Source: Pseudoduganella ginsengisoli (GTDB lineage: Bacteria > Pseudomonadota > Gammaproteobacteria > Burkholderiales > Burkholderiaceae_D). Taken from it: a DNA stretch of 64,000 nucleotides. Of the stretch, positions 37,787 to 48,400 are shown one piece after another (the first letter of the stretch is position 1; each line of letters opens with the position of its first letter). The position numbers and the translations under genes were made by a program. Below the pieces are notes generated by a model. It did no database searches. It was not told the DNA's origin and saw only the letters and a program-made list of their open reading frames with translations. The stretch lies in NCBI RefSeq assembly GCF_009720865.1, contig NZ_WNLA01000018.1, positions 62,001 through 126,000 on the forward strand. Direction: 5' to 3'.

Positions 37787-38923
37787 ATGCAACAGAACTT
37801 AGCTATCAAGCCTATTGAATACGAACACCCGCAAGAAGGCGGCAGCTGCGTCGCCCGCGCGTGGGCCCGTACGCCAGAGACGCCGTCCGCGGAAGAACGC
37901 ACGGAACTGATCGCCCGCATCAAGCGCCTGCTGAAAGAGCGCGACGCCGTGCTGGTGGCGCACTACTACGTTGACGCCGACTTGCAAGACCTGGCCGAAG
38001 CCACTGGCGGCTGCGTATCGGACTCGCTGGAAATGGCCCGTTTCGGCCGCGACCACCCAGCCAAGACGCTGGTGGTGGCCGGCGTGCGTTTCATGGGTGA
38101 AACCGCGAAAATCCTCAGCCCGGAAAAAACCATTTTGATGCCGGACCTGGACGCGACGTGCTCGCTCGACCTGGGTTGCCCGGCCGACGAATTCGCCGCC
38201 TTCTGCGACCAGCATCCCGACCGTACCGTCGTGGTGTACGCCAACACCAGCGCCGCCGTCAAAGCGCGCGCCGACTGGATGGTGACGTCGGCCATCGGCC
38301 TCGATATCGTCAAGCACCTGCACGAACAGGGCAAGAAAATCCTGTGGGCGCCGGACAAGCACCTGGGTTCCTACATCCAGAAGCAGACCGGCGCCGACAT
38401 GCTGCTGTGGCAGGGTTCGTGCCTCGTGCACGATGAATTCAAGGGCGTGGAACTGGACTTGCTGAAAGCCGAGTACCCGCACGCGAAAGTGCTGGTGCAC
38501 CCGGAATCGCCGTCGAACGTGGTGGAGCAGGCCGACGTGGTCGGGTCCACGTCGCAATTGATCAAGGCGGCCGTGGAAATGGACGCCGACACGTTCATCG
38601 TCGCCACCGACAACGGCATCCTGCACAAGATGCGCGCCGCAGCACCCGGCAAAACGTTTATCGAAGCGCCAACGGCCGGCAACAGCGCCACGTGCAAGAG
38701 CTGCGCGCACTGCCCGTGGATGGCCATGAATGGCTTGAAAAACCTGGCGGATGTGCTTGAAAACAGGGGCAATGAAATCCATGTGGATCCCGCCATAGGC
38801 AAAGAGGCCGTCAATTCCATCAACCGCATGCTGGACTTCGCCGCTGCCAAGAAAGCCAAGGTGGCTCCTTCGGCCGACCTGGCCAAGGAAGGTGCGCTGT
38901 TCAAGGGGATTGGTCCGGCATGA
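37787..38923 (+). CDS. nadA: Quinolinate synthase A
   Basis: 378 residues. Motifs VAHYYVDADLQDLAEATGGCVSDSLEMARFG, GVRFMGETAKILSPEKTILMPDLDATCSLDLGC, the later HPESPSNVVEQAD and CKSCAHCPWMAMN supply the Fe-S cysteines. It condenses iminoaspartate with dihydroxyacetone phosphate to quinolinate in NAD synthesis. The stop overlaps nadC by 4 bases. nadB is not here. Confidence 0.95.
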   Translation: MQQNLAIKPIEYEHPQEGGSCVARAWARTPETPSAEERTELIARIKRLLKERDAVLVAHYYVDADLQDLAEATGGCVSDSLEMARFGRDHPAKTLVVAGVRFMGETAKILSPEKTILMPDLDATCSLDLGCPADEFAAFCDQHPDRTVVVYANTSAAVKARADWMVTSAIGLDIVKHLHEQGKKILWAPDKHLGSYIQKQTGADMLLWQGSCLVHDEFKGVELDLLKAEYPHAKVLVHPESPSNVVEQADVVGSTSQLIKAAVEMDADTFIVATDNGILHKMRAAAPGKTFIEAPTAGNSATCKSCAHCPWMAMNGLKNLADVLENRGNEIHVDPAIGKEAVNSINRMLDFAAAKKAKVAPSADLAKEGALFKGIGPA

Positions 38924-39795
38924 GTACATTGATTAACCGCTTTGCGCCGTTTGACGATGCGCTGACGCGCGCATTTGAACAAAACTTGCTGGCAGCCCTG
39001 CTGGAAGATGTGGGTTCGGGCGACTTGACGGGCGAACTGGTGCCTCCTGATGGCCGTTCAAAGGCGCGCGTCATCGTGCGCGAAGATGCGGTACTGGCTG
39101 GCGCCCCGTGGTTTGAGGGCGTCATGAAAGCCGTCGATGCATCGATTGCCATTGAGTGGCATTACGCGGAAGGCGACATGATGAAGGCCGATACGCCCGT
39201 ATGCACGATCGCCGGGCCATCGCGCGCGCTGCTGACGGCGGAGCGTTCCGCGCTGAACTTCATGCAGCTGCTGTCGGCTGTGGCGACGGCCACGCGCAAA
39301 TACGTGGACGTGGTGGCTGGCACGAATGCGAAAATCCTCGATACGCGCAAAACGCTGCCGGGCATGCGCCTGGCGCAAAAGTATGCGGTGCGCGTAGGTG
39401 GCGGCTGCAACCAGCGGCTGGCGCTGTACGACGGCATCCTGATCAAGGAAAACCATATCGCGGCCGCTGGCGGCATCACTGCTGCCATGGTGGCGGCGCG
39501 GCGCGTGGCGGGCGACCGCCCCGAAGTCACGATCCAGGTCGAAGTGGAAAACCTGGAAGAATTGAATGAAGCGCTGGAAGCAGGCGCCACGTCGATCTTG
39601 CTGGATAACTTCGACCTGGACATGATGCGCAAGGCCGTGGCCATCAATGCGGGCCGCGCACTGCTGGAAGGTTCGGGCGGCGTCAATATGGATACCGTGC
39701 GCGGCATCGCGGAAACCGGCGTGGACCGCATCTCGATCGGCAGCCTGACGAAAGACATCCGCGCGGTGGACTTTTCGCTGCGTGTGATCGGCTAA
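38920..39795 (+). CDS. nadC: Nicotinate-nucleotide pyrophosphorylase (carboxylating)
   Basis: 291 residues. NadC signatures: EDVGSGDLTGELVP, ERSALNFMQLLSAVATATRKYV, DTRKTLPGMRLAQKYAVRVGGGCNQRLALYDGILIKENHIAAAGGI, and the C-terminal EGSGGVNMDTVRGIAETGVDRISIGSLT cut as usual. Converts quinolinate and PRPP to nicotinate mononucleotide. ATGA overlap with nadA; a terminator follows. Confidence 0.95.
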   Translation: MSTLINRFAPFDDALTRAFEQNLLAALLEDVGSGDLTGELVPPDGRSKARVIVREDAVLAGAPWFEGVMKAVDASIAIEWHYAEGDMMKADTPVCTIAGPSRALLTAERSALNFMQLLSAVATATRKYVDVVAGTNAKILDTRKTLPGMRLAQKYAVRVGGGCNQRLALYDGILIKENHIAAAGGITAAMVAARRVAGDRPEVTIQVEVENLEELNEALEAGATSILLDNFDLDMMRKAVAINAGRALLEGSGGVNMDTVRGIAETGVDRISIGSLTKDIRAVDFSLRVIG

Positions 39796-39816
39796 GCCAT
39801 CACGCTGCACATCAGG

Positions 39817-39852
39817 CGGCGCAGGCGCCAGTAACGGGCCTGCGCCGTTTTT
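39817..39852 (+). terminator. Rho-independent terminator of nadAC
   Basis: Perfect 10-bp stem CGGCGCAGGC/GCCTGCGCCG with an 11-base loop, followed by TTTTT. It ends at the stop codon of the convergent regulator gene. Confidence 0.88.
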
Positions 39853-40834
39853 ACATGCGCGCCGCGGACGGGCTGGCGCCAAACAGTTTGCGGTAATCGC
39901 TGGAAAACTGGCTGAAACTGCCAAAGCCCCATGCCGCCGCCACGGCGCCGATGGGTTCACGGCGCGCGGCAGGGTCTTGCAGCTGGCGGCGCACGCCATT
40001 TAAACGCACGCGCCGCAAGTACAGAGTGGGGCTCATGCCCAGCACATCTTCAAAACAGTATTGCAAGGTGCGGCGGCTCACATGGGCAATTGCGCACAGG
40101 TCCGGTACGGTGAGCGGCTGGTCGCGGTGCGCCATGATGTAGTCGCGTACCCGGGCCACCACGCGTTGGCGGCGCTGGAAACTTTGCGCGGCTTCCGGTT
40201 CGATGCCACTGCAATCAAGCGCGCCCAGCAGCGCCGCCATCAAGTGGTGTTCGGTGCCGGCGGGCAGCGTGCCGCCACTGCCTTCATGGCTTCCGCCAAG
40301 CGCCAGTGCGGACGCTACGGCTTCCATGCACGCCATGCGCGCCTCCGGATCGACGCGCAATACTTCGGCTTTTTGCATCCGGTCCCAGTCGATAGCGCAC
40401 GCGCTGCGCAGCGCGGCTTGCGCCAGCATGCCGCGGCACACGACCATGCCATAAATCGCGTGGCTGCTGGGCGTCAGCAATTCAAATTCACTGCCGCCTG
40501 GCCGCACCATCACCGCGCCGTCATCGAGCGGACGGCCATTGATGCGGATGCCGTGACCCTGGGCGGGAAAACCAAACCACAGTGCATCGGGCCACACACG
40601 GCAAGTTTGCCGTACTGACTGGCTGATTTCCTCGCGGAACACTTGCATGCGCGGCAGGCGCAATTCCGACAAGGCGCCATGGAATGCGCCGGCCGTCATC
40701 TGGTCGTAGCACTGTTCCCAGTCCGTCAAATTGCGCGCCAGCTCATCCGCGTCGTGTGTCAGGACGGTGCGGAACACGTGGGCGCTGTGCGAAATCGGAG
40801 CATGTCCGGTGTCCATTGTTACATTCTGGTGCAT
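39851..40834 (-). CDS. eutR: AraC-family regulator of ethanolamine utilisation
   Basis: 327 residues from the ATG at 40834 (AAGGGAAA upstream). The C-terminal AraC/XylS double HTH is clear: PLTVPDLCAIAHVSRRTLQYCFEDVLGMSPTLYLRRVRLNGVRRQL, then AAAWGFGSFSQFSSDYRKLFGASPSAAR. The N-terminal effector part shows DLTDWEQCYDQMTAGAFHGALSELRLP-like features of the EutR group. Divergent from the ethanolamine permease and lyase genes, so it is most likely their ethanolamine- (and possibly cobalamin-) responsive activator. Confidence 0.82.
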   Translation of the reverse strand: MHQNVTMDTGHAPISHSAHVFRTVLTHDADELARNLTDWEQCYDQMTAGAFHGALSELRLPRMQVFREEISQSVRQTCRVWPDALWFGFPAQGHGIRINGRPLDDGAVMVRPGGSEFELLTPSSHAIYGMVVCRGMLAQAALRSACAIDWDRMQKAEVLRVDPEARMACMEAVASALALGGSHEGSGGTLPAGTEHHLMAALLGALDCSGIEPEAAQSFQRRQRVVARVRDYIMAHRDQPLTVPDLCAIAHVSRRTLQYCFEDVLGMSPTLYLRRVRLNGVRRQLQDPAARREPIGAVAAAWGFGSFSQFSSDYRKLFGASPSAARM

Positions 40835-40966
40835 AGCATTTTCCCTTGTTGTTTTGTTTTTACGGCGGGCGCCAAGATTGCCGATTTTCGATAACGGCCG
40901 CTGTAACACGGCTCCTATACTCGAATCCAGCAACATTCATACCAGTATCCAACACCGGGAGCATAT

Positions 40967-42340
40967 ATGAACGCGAACCAATCCGGCACCGCGCCGGCGC
41001 TGCAGCAGACACTGACCACTTTCCAGCTTTGGGGCATTGCCGTCGGGCTGGTGATATCGGGTGAATACTTTGGATGGAGTTATGGCTGGGCCACGGCCGG
41101 CACGCTGGGCTTCACCGTCACGGCCATCTTTATCGCGGCCATGTACATGACGTTTATCTTCAGTTTTACGGAACTGACGACATCGATTCCCCACGCGGGC
41201 GGCCCGTTCGCGTATGCCAAGCGGGCGTTCGGCCCGGTGGGCGGCTATATCGCGGGCGCGGCCACCCTGGTGGAATTCGTGTTCGCGCCACCTGCTATCG
41301 CGCTGGCAATCGGCGCGTATTTGAATGTGCAATTTCCCGCGCTGGATCCCAAGGTGGCGGCCACCGGCGCGTATGTGATCTTCATGGCGCTCAATATCGT
41401 TGGCGTACAAATTGCCGCCACCCTGGAATTGCTGCTGGCATTGCTGGCAATCTTTGAATTGCTGGTCTTTATGGGCGTGGTGGCGCCGGGCTTTACGCTG
41501 GCGGCTTTTACGAAGGGCGGCTGGTCCGGACAGGACAGCTTCAGCCTGGCGGCCATCCCCGGCATGTTTGCCGCGATTCCATTCGCCATCTGGTTTTTCC
41601 TGGCCATTGAAGGCGTCGCCATGGCTGCCGAAGAAGCCAGGGATCCGCGCCGCTCGATTCCGGTGGCGTATGTCACGGGCATCCTGACGCTGGTGGCGCT
41701 GGCCATCGGTGTCATGCTGTTTGCAGGCGGCGCGGGCGACTGGACCAAGCTGGCCAACATCAACGATCCGCTGCCGCAAGCCATGAAAATGATCGTGGGC
41801 GACAACAGCGGCTGGCTGCACATGCTGGTCTGGCTGGGGCTGTTCGGGCTGGTGGCGTCGTTCCACGGCATTATCCTCGGCTATTCGCGGCAGATTTTTG
41901 CACTGGCCCGCGAAGGCTACCTGCCGCACGTTTTCGCAAAAATCCATCCCCGTTTCAATACGCCGCACCTGGCCGTGCTGGCTGGCGGCGTGGTGGGCAT
42001 TGCCGCCATCTACAGCGATGAGTTGATCAAGATCGGCGGCCAGACGCTGACGGCCAACATCGTCACGATGTCCGTCTTCGGCGCCATTACGATGTACATC
42101 ATCAGCATGCTGGCCCTGTTCAAGCTGCGCCGTACGGAGCCCCGCATGGCCAGGCCATTCAGTACGCCGCTGTATCCATGGTTCCCGCTGTTTGCACTGG
42201 CTGGCGCCGTCGTCTGCATGGCCACCATGGTGTACTACAACTTCCTCGTTGCGCTGATCTTTGCGGGCTTGCTGCTGGCCGGCTACGGCGTATTCCACCT
42301 GACCCGCGGCAACCGCGCAAAGCTGGCCGCTGCAGCCTGA
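40967..42340 (+). CDS. eat: Ethanolamine permease
   Basis: 457 residues and about twelve transmembrane segments, APC superfamily. The start LTTFQLWGIAVGLVISGEYFGWSYGWATAGTLGF and ELTTSIPHAGGPFAYAKRAFGPVGGYIAG are hallmarks of the Eat ethanolamine permeases; the centre has EGVAMAAEEARDPRRSIPVAY. It imports ethanolamine across the inner membrane. First gene of a plus-strand operon with a porin-like gene and eutBC. GGAG precedes the ATG. Confidence 0.92.
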   Translation: MNANQSGTAPALQQTLTTFQLWGIAVGLVISGEYFGWSYGWATAGTLGFTVTAIFIAAMYMTFIFSFTELTTSIPHAGGPFAYAKRAFGPVGGYIAGAATLVEFVFAPPAIALAIGAYLNVQFPALDPKVAATGAYVIFMALNIVGVQIAATLELLLALLAIFELLVFMGVVAPGFTLAAFTKGGWSGQDSFSLAAIPGMFAAIPFAIWFFLAIEGVAMAAEEARDPRRSIPVAYVTGILTLVALAIGVMLFAGGAGDWTKLANINDPLPQAMKMIVGDNSGWLHMLVWLGLFGLVASFHGIILGYSRQIFALAREGYLPHVFAKIHPRFNTPHLAVLAGGVVGIAAIYSDELIKIGGQTLTANIVTMSVFGAITMYIISMLALFKLRRTEPRMARPFSTPLYPWFPLFALAGAVVCMATMVYYNFLVALIFAGLLLAGYGVFHLTRGNRAKLAAAA

Positions 42341-42353
42341 AAGGAACTTTTTT

Positions 42354-43142
42354 ATGCAATACGTTTTTGCAATGATGGCCGGTATGGCTTGCGCGTTCGC
42401 CGCCCATGCGGAAGAAACTCCGGCGTGGACGGAAACCGGCAACGTGACGTTGCTGTCCGACTATGTATTCCGCGGCGTATCGCAAACACAGGGCAAGCCC
42501 ACGGCGCAAGCGACGGTGGAATTTGCGCACCGCGGCGGCGCCTATGCGGGCATGTTTGGTTCCGGCGTGTCGCATGCGGCGTATAACAATGGCGATGGCG
42601 CGGAAATCGACCTGTATGGCGGCTACCGCCATGTGCTCGATGAGCAAAGCAATATCGATGCGGGGGTGGTGACATACTGGTATCCGGGCGCCCGGTATGT
42701 TGCGGGAACGCAGACCATACGCTACCACACGGCCGATGTAAAATTGGGCTGGAACCGTGGCAGTTTCAATGCCTATGGCTGGGTTACTGTCAGCAGCCAC
42801 TGGTTCGGCTACGCGGTCAATCCGTATTCCGGCAAGGTCGCCGATACCCGCGGCACCACCTATGTGGAAGCCAACTGGAACCCGGAACTGGCGCCGGGGC
42901 TGGCGGCCAACCTGCACATCGGGCGGCAGACCGTGCGGCATTTGGGCATGTACAGCTTTACCGATGTGAAGGCAGGCGTGACGCAGACGTGGGGTAACTG
43001 GGCTTTGTGCGGCGCGGCCATCTACAACAATGGCAAAGTGCATGACGGCGCCTTGCCGCTGTGGGTGTTCTTCAATGCGGACGGCAGCGGCAAGCGGGTG
43101 GTGGGCAAGCGCGTGCAGGTCACCCTGGCGCGCAATTTTTGA
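42354..43142 (+). CDS. TorF-family putative porin (Gcw_chp)
   Basis: 262 residues with a signal peptide (1-19, AHA-EE). The mature sequence starts GNVTLLSDYVFRGVSQTQGKPTAQATVEF, the signature of the Gcw_chp/TorF-type outer-membrane beta-barrel family, with alternating beta strands throughout and a C-terminal Phe (ARNF) as in outer-membrane proteins. It sits 13 bases after the permease and 14 bases before eutB, so it probably lets ethanolamine or a related amine pass the outer membrane. Confidence 0.85.
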   Translation: MQYVFAMMAGMACAFAAHAEETPAWTETGNVTLLSDYVFRGVSQTQGKPTAQATVEFAHRGGAYAGMFGSGVSHAAYNNGDGAEIDLYGGYRHVLDEQSNIDAGVVTYWYPGARYVAGTQTIRYHTADVKLGWNRGSFNAYGWVTVSSHWFGYAVNPYSGKVADTRGTTYVEANWNPELAPGLAANLHIGRQTVRHLGMYSFTDVKAGVTQTWGNWALCGAAIYNNGKVHDGALPLWVFFNADGSGKRVVGKRVQVTLARNF

Positions 43143-43156
43143 ACGGGAGGCCGGCA

Positions 43157-44548
43157 ATGCACCAGTTCACGCACAGGGTCGGAAGCCGCAGCTACGGCTT
43201 CCGCGACTTGAAAGACTTGATGGCCAAAGCCACGCCGGCCCGTTCCGGCGATTACCTGGCCGGTGTGGCGGCCACCAGCGCGGAAGAGCGGGTGGCGGCG
43301 CAAATGACGTTGGCGGCGCTGCCGCTGGGCGCCTTCCTCAACGATGTCCTGGTGCCCTATGAAACCGATGAAGTCACGCGGCTCATCATCGACAGCCACG
43401 ATGAGCGCGCGTTTGCGCCGCTGCGGCACTTGACGGTGGGCGACTTCCGCAACTGGCTGCTCAGCGATGAAGCGGATGAAGCGGCGCTGGCCTGTGCTGC
43501 GCCCGGCATCACGCCGGAAATGGCGGCCGCCGTGTCGAAAATCATGCGCATCCAGGACTTGATCCTGGTGGCGAAGAAGTGCCGCGTGGTGACGGCATTC
43601 CGTAATACCATCGGCTTGAAAGACCGCCTGTCCACCCGCTTGCAGCCCAACCATCCGACCGACGACGCTTCCGGCATTGCCGCGAGCGTGCTCGATGGTT
43701 TGCTGTATGGCAGCGGCGATGCTGTCATCGGTATCAACCCCGCCACGGATAACGTGCCGCAGGTGGTGCGCATCGTCAGTATGCTGGACGAAGTCATTGC
43801 CCGTTATGGCATACCCACGCAATCGTGCGTGCTGACGCACGTGACCAACACCATTGCCGCCATCGACCGCGGTGCGCCGGTGGACCTGGTATTCCAATCA
43901 ATTGCCGGCACGGAAGCGGCCAATGCGAGTTTTGGCGTCACGCTGTCCCTGCTGGCGGAAGCGCAGCAGGCGGCGCTGTCGCTGGGACGGGGTACTGTCG
44001 GCAATAACGTGATGTATTTTGAAACGGGACAGGGCAGTGCCTTGTCCGCCAATGGCCACCATGGCATGGACCAGCAAACGTGCGAAGCGCGCGCTTATGC
44101 GGTGGCGCGGCGCTTTTCCCCGCTGCTGGTCAATACGGTCGTGGGGTTTATCGGCCCGGAATACCTATACGACGGCAAGCAAATCATCCGCGCCGGGCTG
44201 GAAGACCATTTCTGCGCCAAGCTGCTCGGATTGCCGATGGGCTGCGACGTATGCTATACCAACCACGCGGAAGCGGACCAGAACGACATGGATGTGCTGC
44301 TGACGTTGCTGGGGGCGGCTGGCTGCACGTTTGTCATGGGCATACCGGGATCGGACGACATCATGCTTAATTACCAGACCACGTCGTTCCATGATGCGCT
44401 GTATGCGCGCCGCGTGCTGGGATTAAAACCGGCGCCGGAATTCGAAGCGTGGCTGAAGGAAATGCAGATTTTCACGGCAGACGATTACATTACGCTGGGG
44501 CAGGCCGTGCCCGCGCCATTCCAGGGCGCGCTGCTGCGGTTGGCGTAA
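43157..44548 (+). CDS. eutB: Ethanolamine ammonia-lyase large subunit
   Basis: 463 residues, the normal EutB length. Sequence runs such as LQPNHPTDDASGIAASVLDGLLYGSGDAVIGINPATDN, SIAGTEAANASFGVTL, MYFETGQGSALSANGHHGMDQQTCEARAYA and AEADQNDMDVLLTLL are characteristic (quoted in parts of the active-site barrel). With EutC and adenosylcobalamin it splits ethanolamine to acetaldehyde and ammonia. GGGAGG precedes the ATG. No eutMN/L/K shell genes or aldehyde dehydrogenase adjoin, so acetaldehyde is handled elsewhere. Confidence 0.95.
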   Translation: MHQFTHRVGSRSYGFRDLKDLMAKATPARSGDYLAGVAATSAEERVAAQMTLAALPLGAFLNDVLVPYETDEVTRLIIDSHDERAFAPLRHLTVGDFRNWLLSDEADEAALACAAPGITPEMAAAVSKIMRIQDLILVAKKCRVVTAFRNTIGLKDRLSTRLQPNHPTDDASGIAASVLDGLLYGSGDAVIGINPATDNVPQVVRIVSMLDEVIARYGIPTQSCVLTHVTNTIAAIDRGAPVDLVFQSIAGTEAANASFGVTLSLLAEAQQAALSLGRGTVGNNVMYFETGQGSALSANGHHGMDQQTCEARAYAVARRFSPLLVNTVVGFIGPEYLYDGKQIIRAGLEDHFCAKLLGLPMGCDVCYTNHAEADQNDMDVLLTLLGAAGCTFVMGIPGSDDIMLNYQTTSFHDALYARRVLGLKPAPEFEAWLKEMQIFTADDYITLGQAVPAPFQGALLRLA

Positions 44549-44572
44549 AAGGAACTTCATGGAGGCGAATCA

Positions 44573-45364
44573 GTGAGCAAACCGGTTACGCACAATCCCT
44601 GGCAGGCTTTGCGCCAGTTCACCGCGGCGCGCATTGCACTGGGCCGCGCGGGTGTCAGCCAGCCTACGGCGCCGCAGCTGGATTTCCAACTGGCCCACGC
44701 GCAGGCGCGCGACGCCGTGCACCTGGCGCTCGATGCAGCGGCACTGGCGCACGCGCTTGCCAAAGAAGGAATGGAAGTGCTTTGCCTGCACAGTGCTGCG
44801 CCGGACCGCAGCATTTACCTGCAGCGGCCGGATCTGGGGCGGCGGCTCGATGCCGAATCGCGCCAGATGCTGCAGCAGCGCCCGCATCCTGCAATGCCAT
44901 ATGAAGTGGTATTCGTGGTGGCTGATGGCTTGTCGGCGCTGGCGATTGAACGGCATGCGCTGCCATTTTTACAAGCCATGGTGCAGCGCCTGGCGGCGGA
45001 GCCGTGGCGCATCGGGCCCGTGGTGCTGGTCAGCCAGGGCCGGGTGGCTGTCGGAGACGAGGTGGGTGAATTGCTGGCGGCGCGGGCGGTCGTGGTATTG
45101 GTTGGTGAACGGCCCGGCTTGAGTTCACCGGACAGCATGGGACTGTATTTGACGTGGCAGCCCAGGGTGGGATTGACGGACGCCGCGCGCAATTGTATTT
45201 CCAACGTCCGACCCGAAGGACTGGTGTATGGCGATGCGGCTTACAAGCTGCACTATTTGCTGTCGGAAGCACGGCGGCGCGGCTTGTCCGGCGTGGAATT
45301 AAAAGATGAGACGGGGGCGGCGCCGGGTGTCGCGCAACAGGATAGCGTGCGCTTTTTGTTGTAG
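44573..45364 (+). CDS. eutC: Ethanolamine ammonia-lyase small subunit
   Basis: 263 residues, GTG start after GGAGG. EutC features: WQALRQFTAARIALGRAGVS, LDFQLAHAQARDAVHLALD, the cobalamin-binding region VVFVVADGLSALAIERHA, VGERPGLSSPDSMGLYLTWQP and the C-terminal NCISNVRPEGL and AAYKLHYLLSEARRR. It forms the B12-binding part of the lyase with EutB. Last gene of the eat-porin-eutBC operon; 24 bases after eutB. Confidence 0.95.
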   Translation: MSKPVTHNPWQALRQFTAARIALGRAGVSQPTAPQLDFQLAHAQARDAVHLALDAAALAHALAKEGMEVLCLHSAAPDRSIYLQRPDLGRRLDAESRQMLQQRPHPAMPYEVVFVVADGLSALAIERHALPFLQAMVQRLAAEPWRIGPVVLVSQGRVAVGDEVGELLAARAVVVLVGERPGLSSPDSMGLYLTWQPRVGLTDAARNCISNVRPEGLVYGDAAYKLHYLLSEARRRGLSGVELKDETGAAPGVAQQDSVRFLL

Positions 45365-45432
45365 GCTGGAAACAGGAATCAGCGTAAGATGAGGGGGTAT
45401 CTGCGGGCGCCACCTATGTGAAGGAGCTGTCC

Positions 45433-48400
45433 ATGGCCACCCTTGCTGACTTCCATGCACGCCTGGCCCGGCTGAGCCTCGCGGCCAGGCTGCGCACTGC
45501 CATTGCTGTCGTTGCCGTGCCGATGGGCGCTGCCGCCTTGCTGGCGCTGGCCATGCATTTGGCGGCCGTCTCCATGTGGCAGTCGGCCGCCACGGAAGAT
45601 GGGCGGGTGGCGGAACTGGTCAATCAAAGTACCACATTGCTGCGGCAAGCCGGCGGAGCGCCGGACGCGCACCGCGCGGCGCTGGCGGCCTTGCGGGCGC
45701 ACATGCGCGATGTTGCCCTGCTCAGTGACGATGGCGCGGTGCGCGCCGCAGCGCAGGCGGTCAGCCTGGCGACGTATGACCATGAATCCGGTAAGCCCGG
45801 CGCGGCGCCGCTGGCGCCATTGCTGGACAAAGTCGCTGTTGCCGCCGCCCGTGCGGCGGCGCGCGCCCGGCACAGTGCGGATACCGCCAGCAATGTGGCG
45901 CTGGCCGTGCTGTTGCTGGCGCCTGTCCTGGCCGCGGCTGGCGGGATGGTGCTGGCAAGGGACATTACACGCGGTATCGATGGCACGCTGCGCGAGTGCA
46001 TTGCGTTTGCCGGCGATATCGCGGCAGGCAATTTCCGCCATGGCGGCGCCCATGCCCGCCCTGGCGCGCGGGCGCGCCATATGCATGCACCGGCGGACAG
46101 CGCCAGCGAACTGGACGTGCTGGTGCGGTCAATGAACAGCATTGCTGAAGAAACGCTGGCAGCGGCGGAGCGCGAAGTAGAGCGTATCGCGCGGCTGGAA
46201 GGCGTTGAGCGCGCGTGGGCACTGCTTTCCGCATGCAGCCGCTCGCTGGTCAAGGCGCCGGGCGAAGCGGCGTTGACGGATGCGATTTGCCACCATTTGG
46301 CGGAGCTTGGCGGCTACCGGATTGCCTGGGTGGGGTATGCGCGCGATGACGAGGGTAACAGCATTGAACCTGTCTCCCATGCCGGGACGGACCGGGCGTA
46401 TATCGATGCGCTGCAACTGAGCTGGGGCACGGATGTACATAAGCAGGGCGGCTTTGGCACGGCAATCCAGCAGCGCCGCATGCTACTGTGTAAAAACATG
46501 CATGGCGACCTGGTGTTCACGTCGTGGAAATCCGTGGCGCCGCCGCATGGTGTTGAAGCGTGTATTGCACTGCCTTTGATGGATAGCCATGGCGCGTTTG
46601 GCGTGCTGGGCTTGTATGCGGCGGACGCGAAAGTATTGACTGAAGACGAGATCAAGCTGCTGCAAGACCTGGCCGATGACCTGGCGTTCGGCATTGCCAG
46701 CCGGCGCGACCACGCGCTGCGCGAGCAAGTCGAAGATGAATTGGCGCACCATACGAACTATGATGGCTTGACGGGGCTGGCCACGCTGACCATGCTGCGG
46801 CGCCACCTGGCGCCACATGCGGCGATGGCCCATGACGCGCACCGCAAAATGGCGGCCATCCACGTCAATATCGACCGCTTCCGTGAAGTCAATGACACGC
46901 TGGGCCGCGATGTCGGCGACCAGTTGCTGATGCACGTGGCGCAGCGCCTGCAGCAGGCATGCGGCCACCATGCGCTGCTGGCGCGGGCAGGGGCCGATGA
47001 ATTCATCGCCGTGCTGCCTGCCATCGCCGGTTCCGGAAATGCTGCGGAAGCGGCGTCGCGCTTCGTGTCGTCGCTGGCGGATGCGTTGCAGGTGGGCGGC
47101 AAAGCCTGCGCGCCGCAAGTCTCCGTGGGGATCGCGATCCATCCGGACGATGGCGGCGACCATGACGCCATGCTGCGCCATGCGGGGCTGGCCGTGCAGG
47201 AAGCGAAGCGGCAGGGCGGCAATACGTGGCGTTTTTATGCCAAAGAAACCAATACACGGATGGCGGCGCGGCTGGCGATGGAAGCGGAATTGCATGGCGT
47301 GCTGGCGCGCGGCGAACTGGAATTGCACTACCAGCCGCAATGCAGCCTGGTGACCGGTTCCGTGACGGGCGTGGAAGCGCTGCTGCGCTGGCGCCATCCG
47401 TCGCGCGGCGTGCTGGCGCCATCGGAATTCCTGAAGGTGGCTGAGGAAGTGGGGCTGGCGCCTGCGTTTGGCGCATGGGCCATTGATACGGTTTGCCAGC
47501 AGTTGAACGCATGGCGTTCTGCCGGTGTGCACGTGCCGCCGGTCGCATTGAACCTGAGCGCGCGCCAGTTCCACCATGGTGGCCTGGCCGATACCGTGCG
47601 GTCCGCATTGCAGCGGCACCACGTGCCGGAAAAAGCGCTGGAACTGGAAATCACGGAAAGCGCGTTGATGCGCGACGTGGAAAATTCGGTGGCGGCACTG
47701 CGGTCGCTGCATGAACTGGGGGTGCGGATTGCGCTGGACGATTTCGGCGCCGGCTATTCGTCGTTGAACCAGTTGCGGCGGCTGCCGGTCGATCACGTGA
47801 AGATCGATGAAACGTTCGTGCGGGGAATCGTGACGGTGCCGGATGATGCGGCGGCGTGCAACGCTATCATCGCGCTGGCGCACAGCCTGCACTTTGCCGT
47901 GATTGCGAAAGGCGTGGAGACGGAAGAGCAAATGAATTACCTGCGCCGCCGCCACTGCGAAGCGATGCAGGGCTTCCTGTATAGCCGTCCCGTGCCGGCC
48001 GATGCCTTGGCTGCGCTGCTGCAATCCGGCCGCCGCCTGGCATTGACGGACCATGGCGAACCCCTGCGCACGATTTTATTGCTGGACGACGAACCGCATG
48101 TCGTGCGCGCCCTGAACCGCGCGCTGCGCCAGGACGGCTATAAAATCCTGGCCGCCACCAACGCAACGGATGCGCTCAAACTGCTGGCCAACAATCCCGT
48201 GCAAGTGATTCTGTCAGACCAGGATATGCCGGATACGACAGGCGTGGATTTTATGGCGCGCGTAAAAGACCTGCACCCCGCCACGGTCCGCATCATCCTG
48301 TCCCCCTACACGAACCTGGGCCCCGTCATCGACGCCATCAACCGCGGCGCCATCTACCGCTTCTTCCCGAAACCCTGGAACGACGACGAACTGCGCGCCT

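Noticed and set aside
40937..42442. Minus-strand frame of 501 codons opposite the ethanolamine permease
   Set aside because: Same reason: shadow composition and no motif, while the permease is unambiguous.
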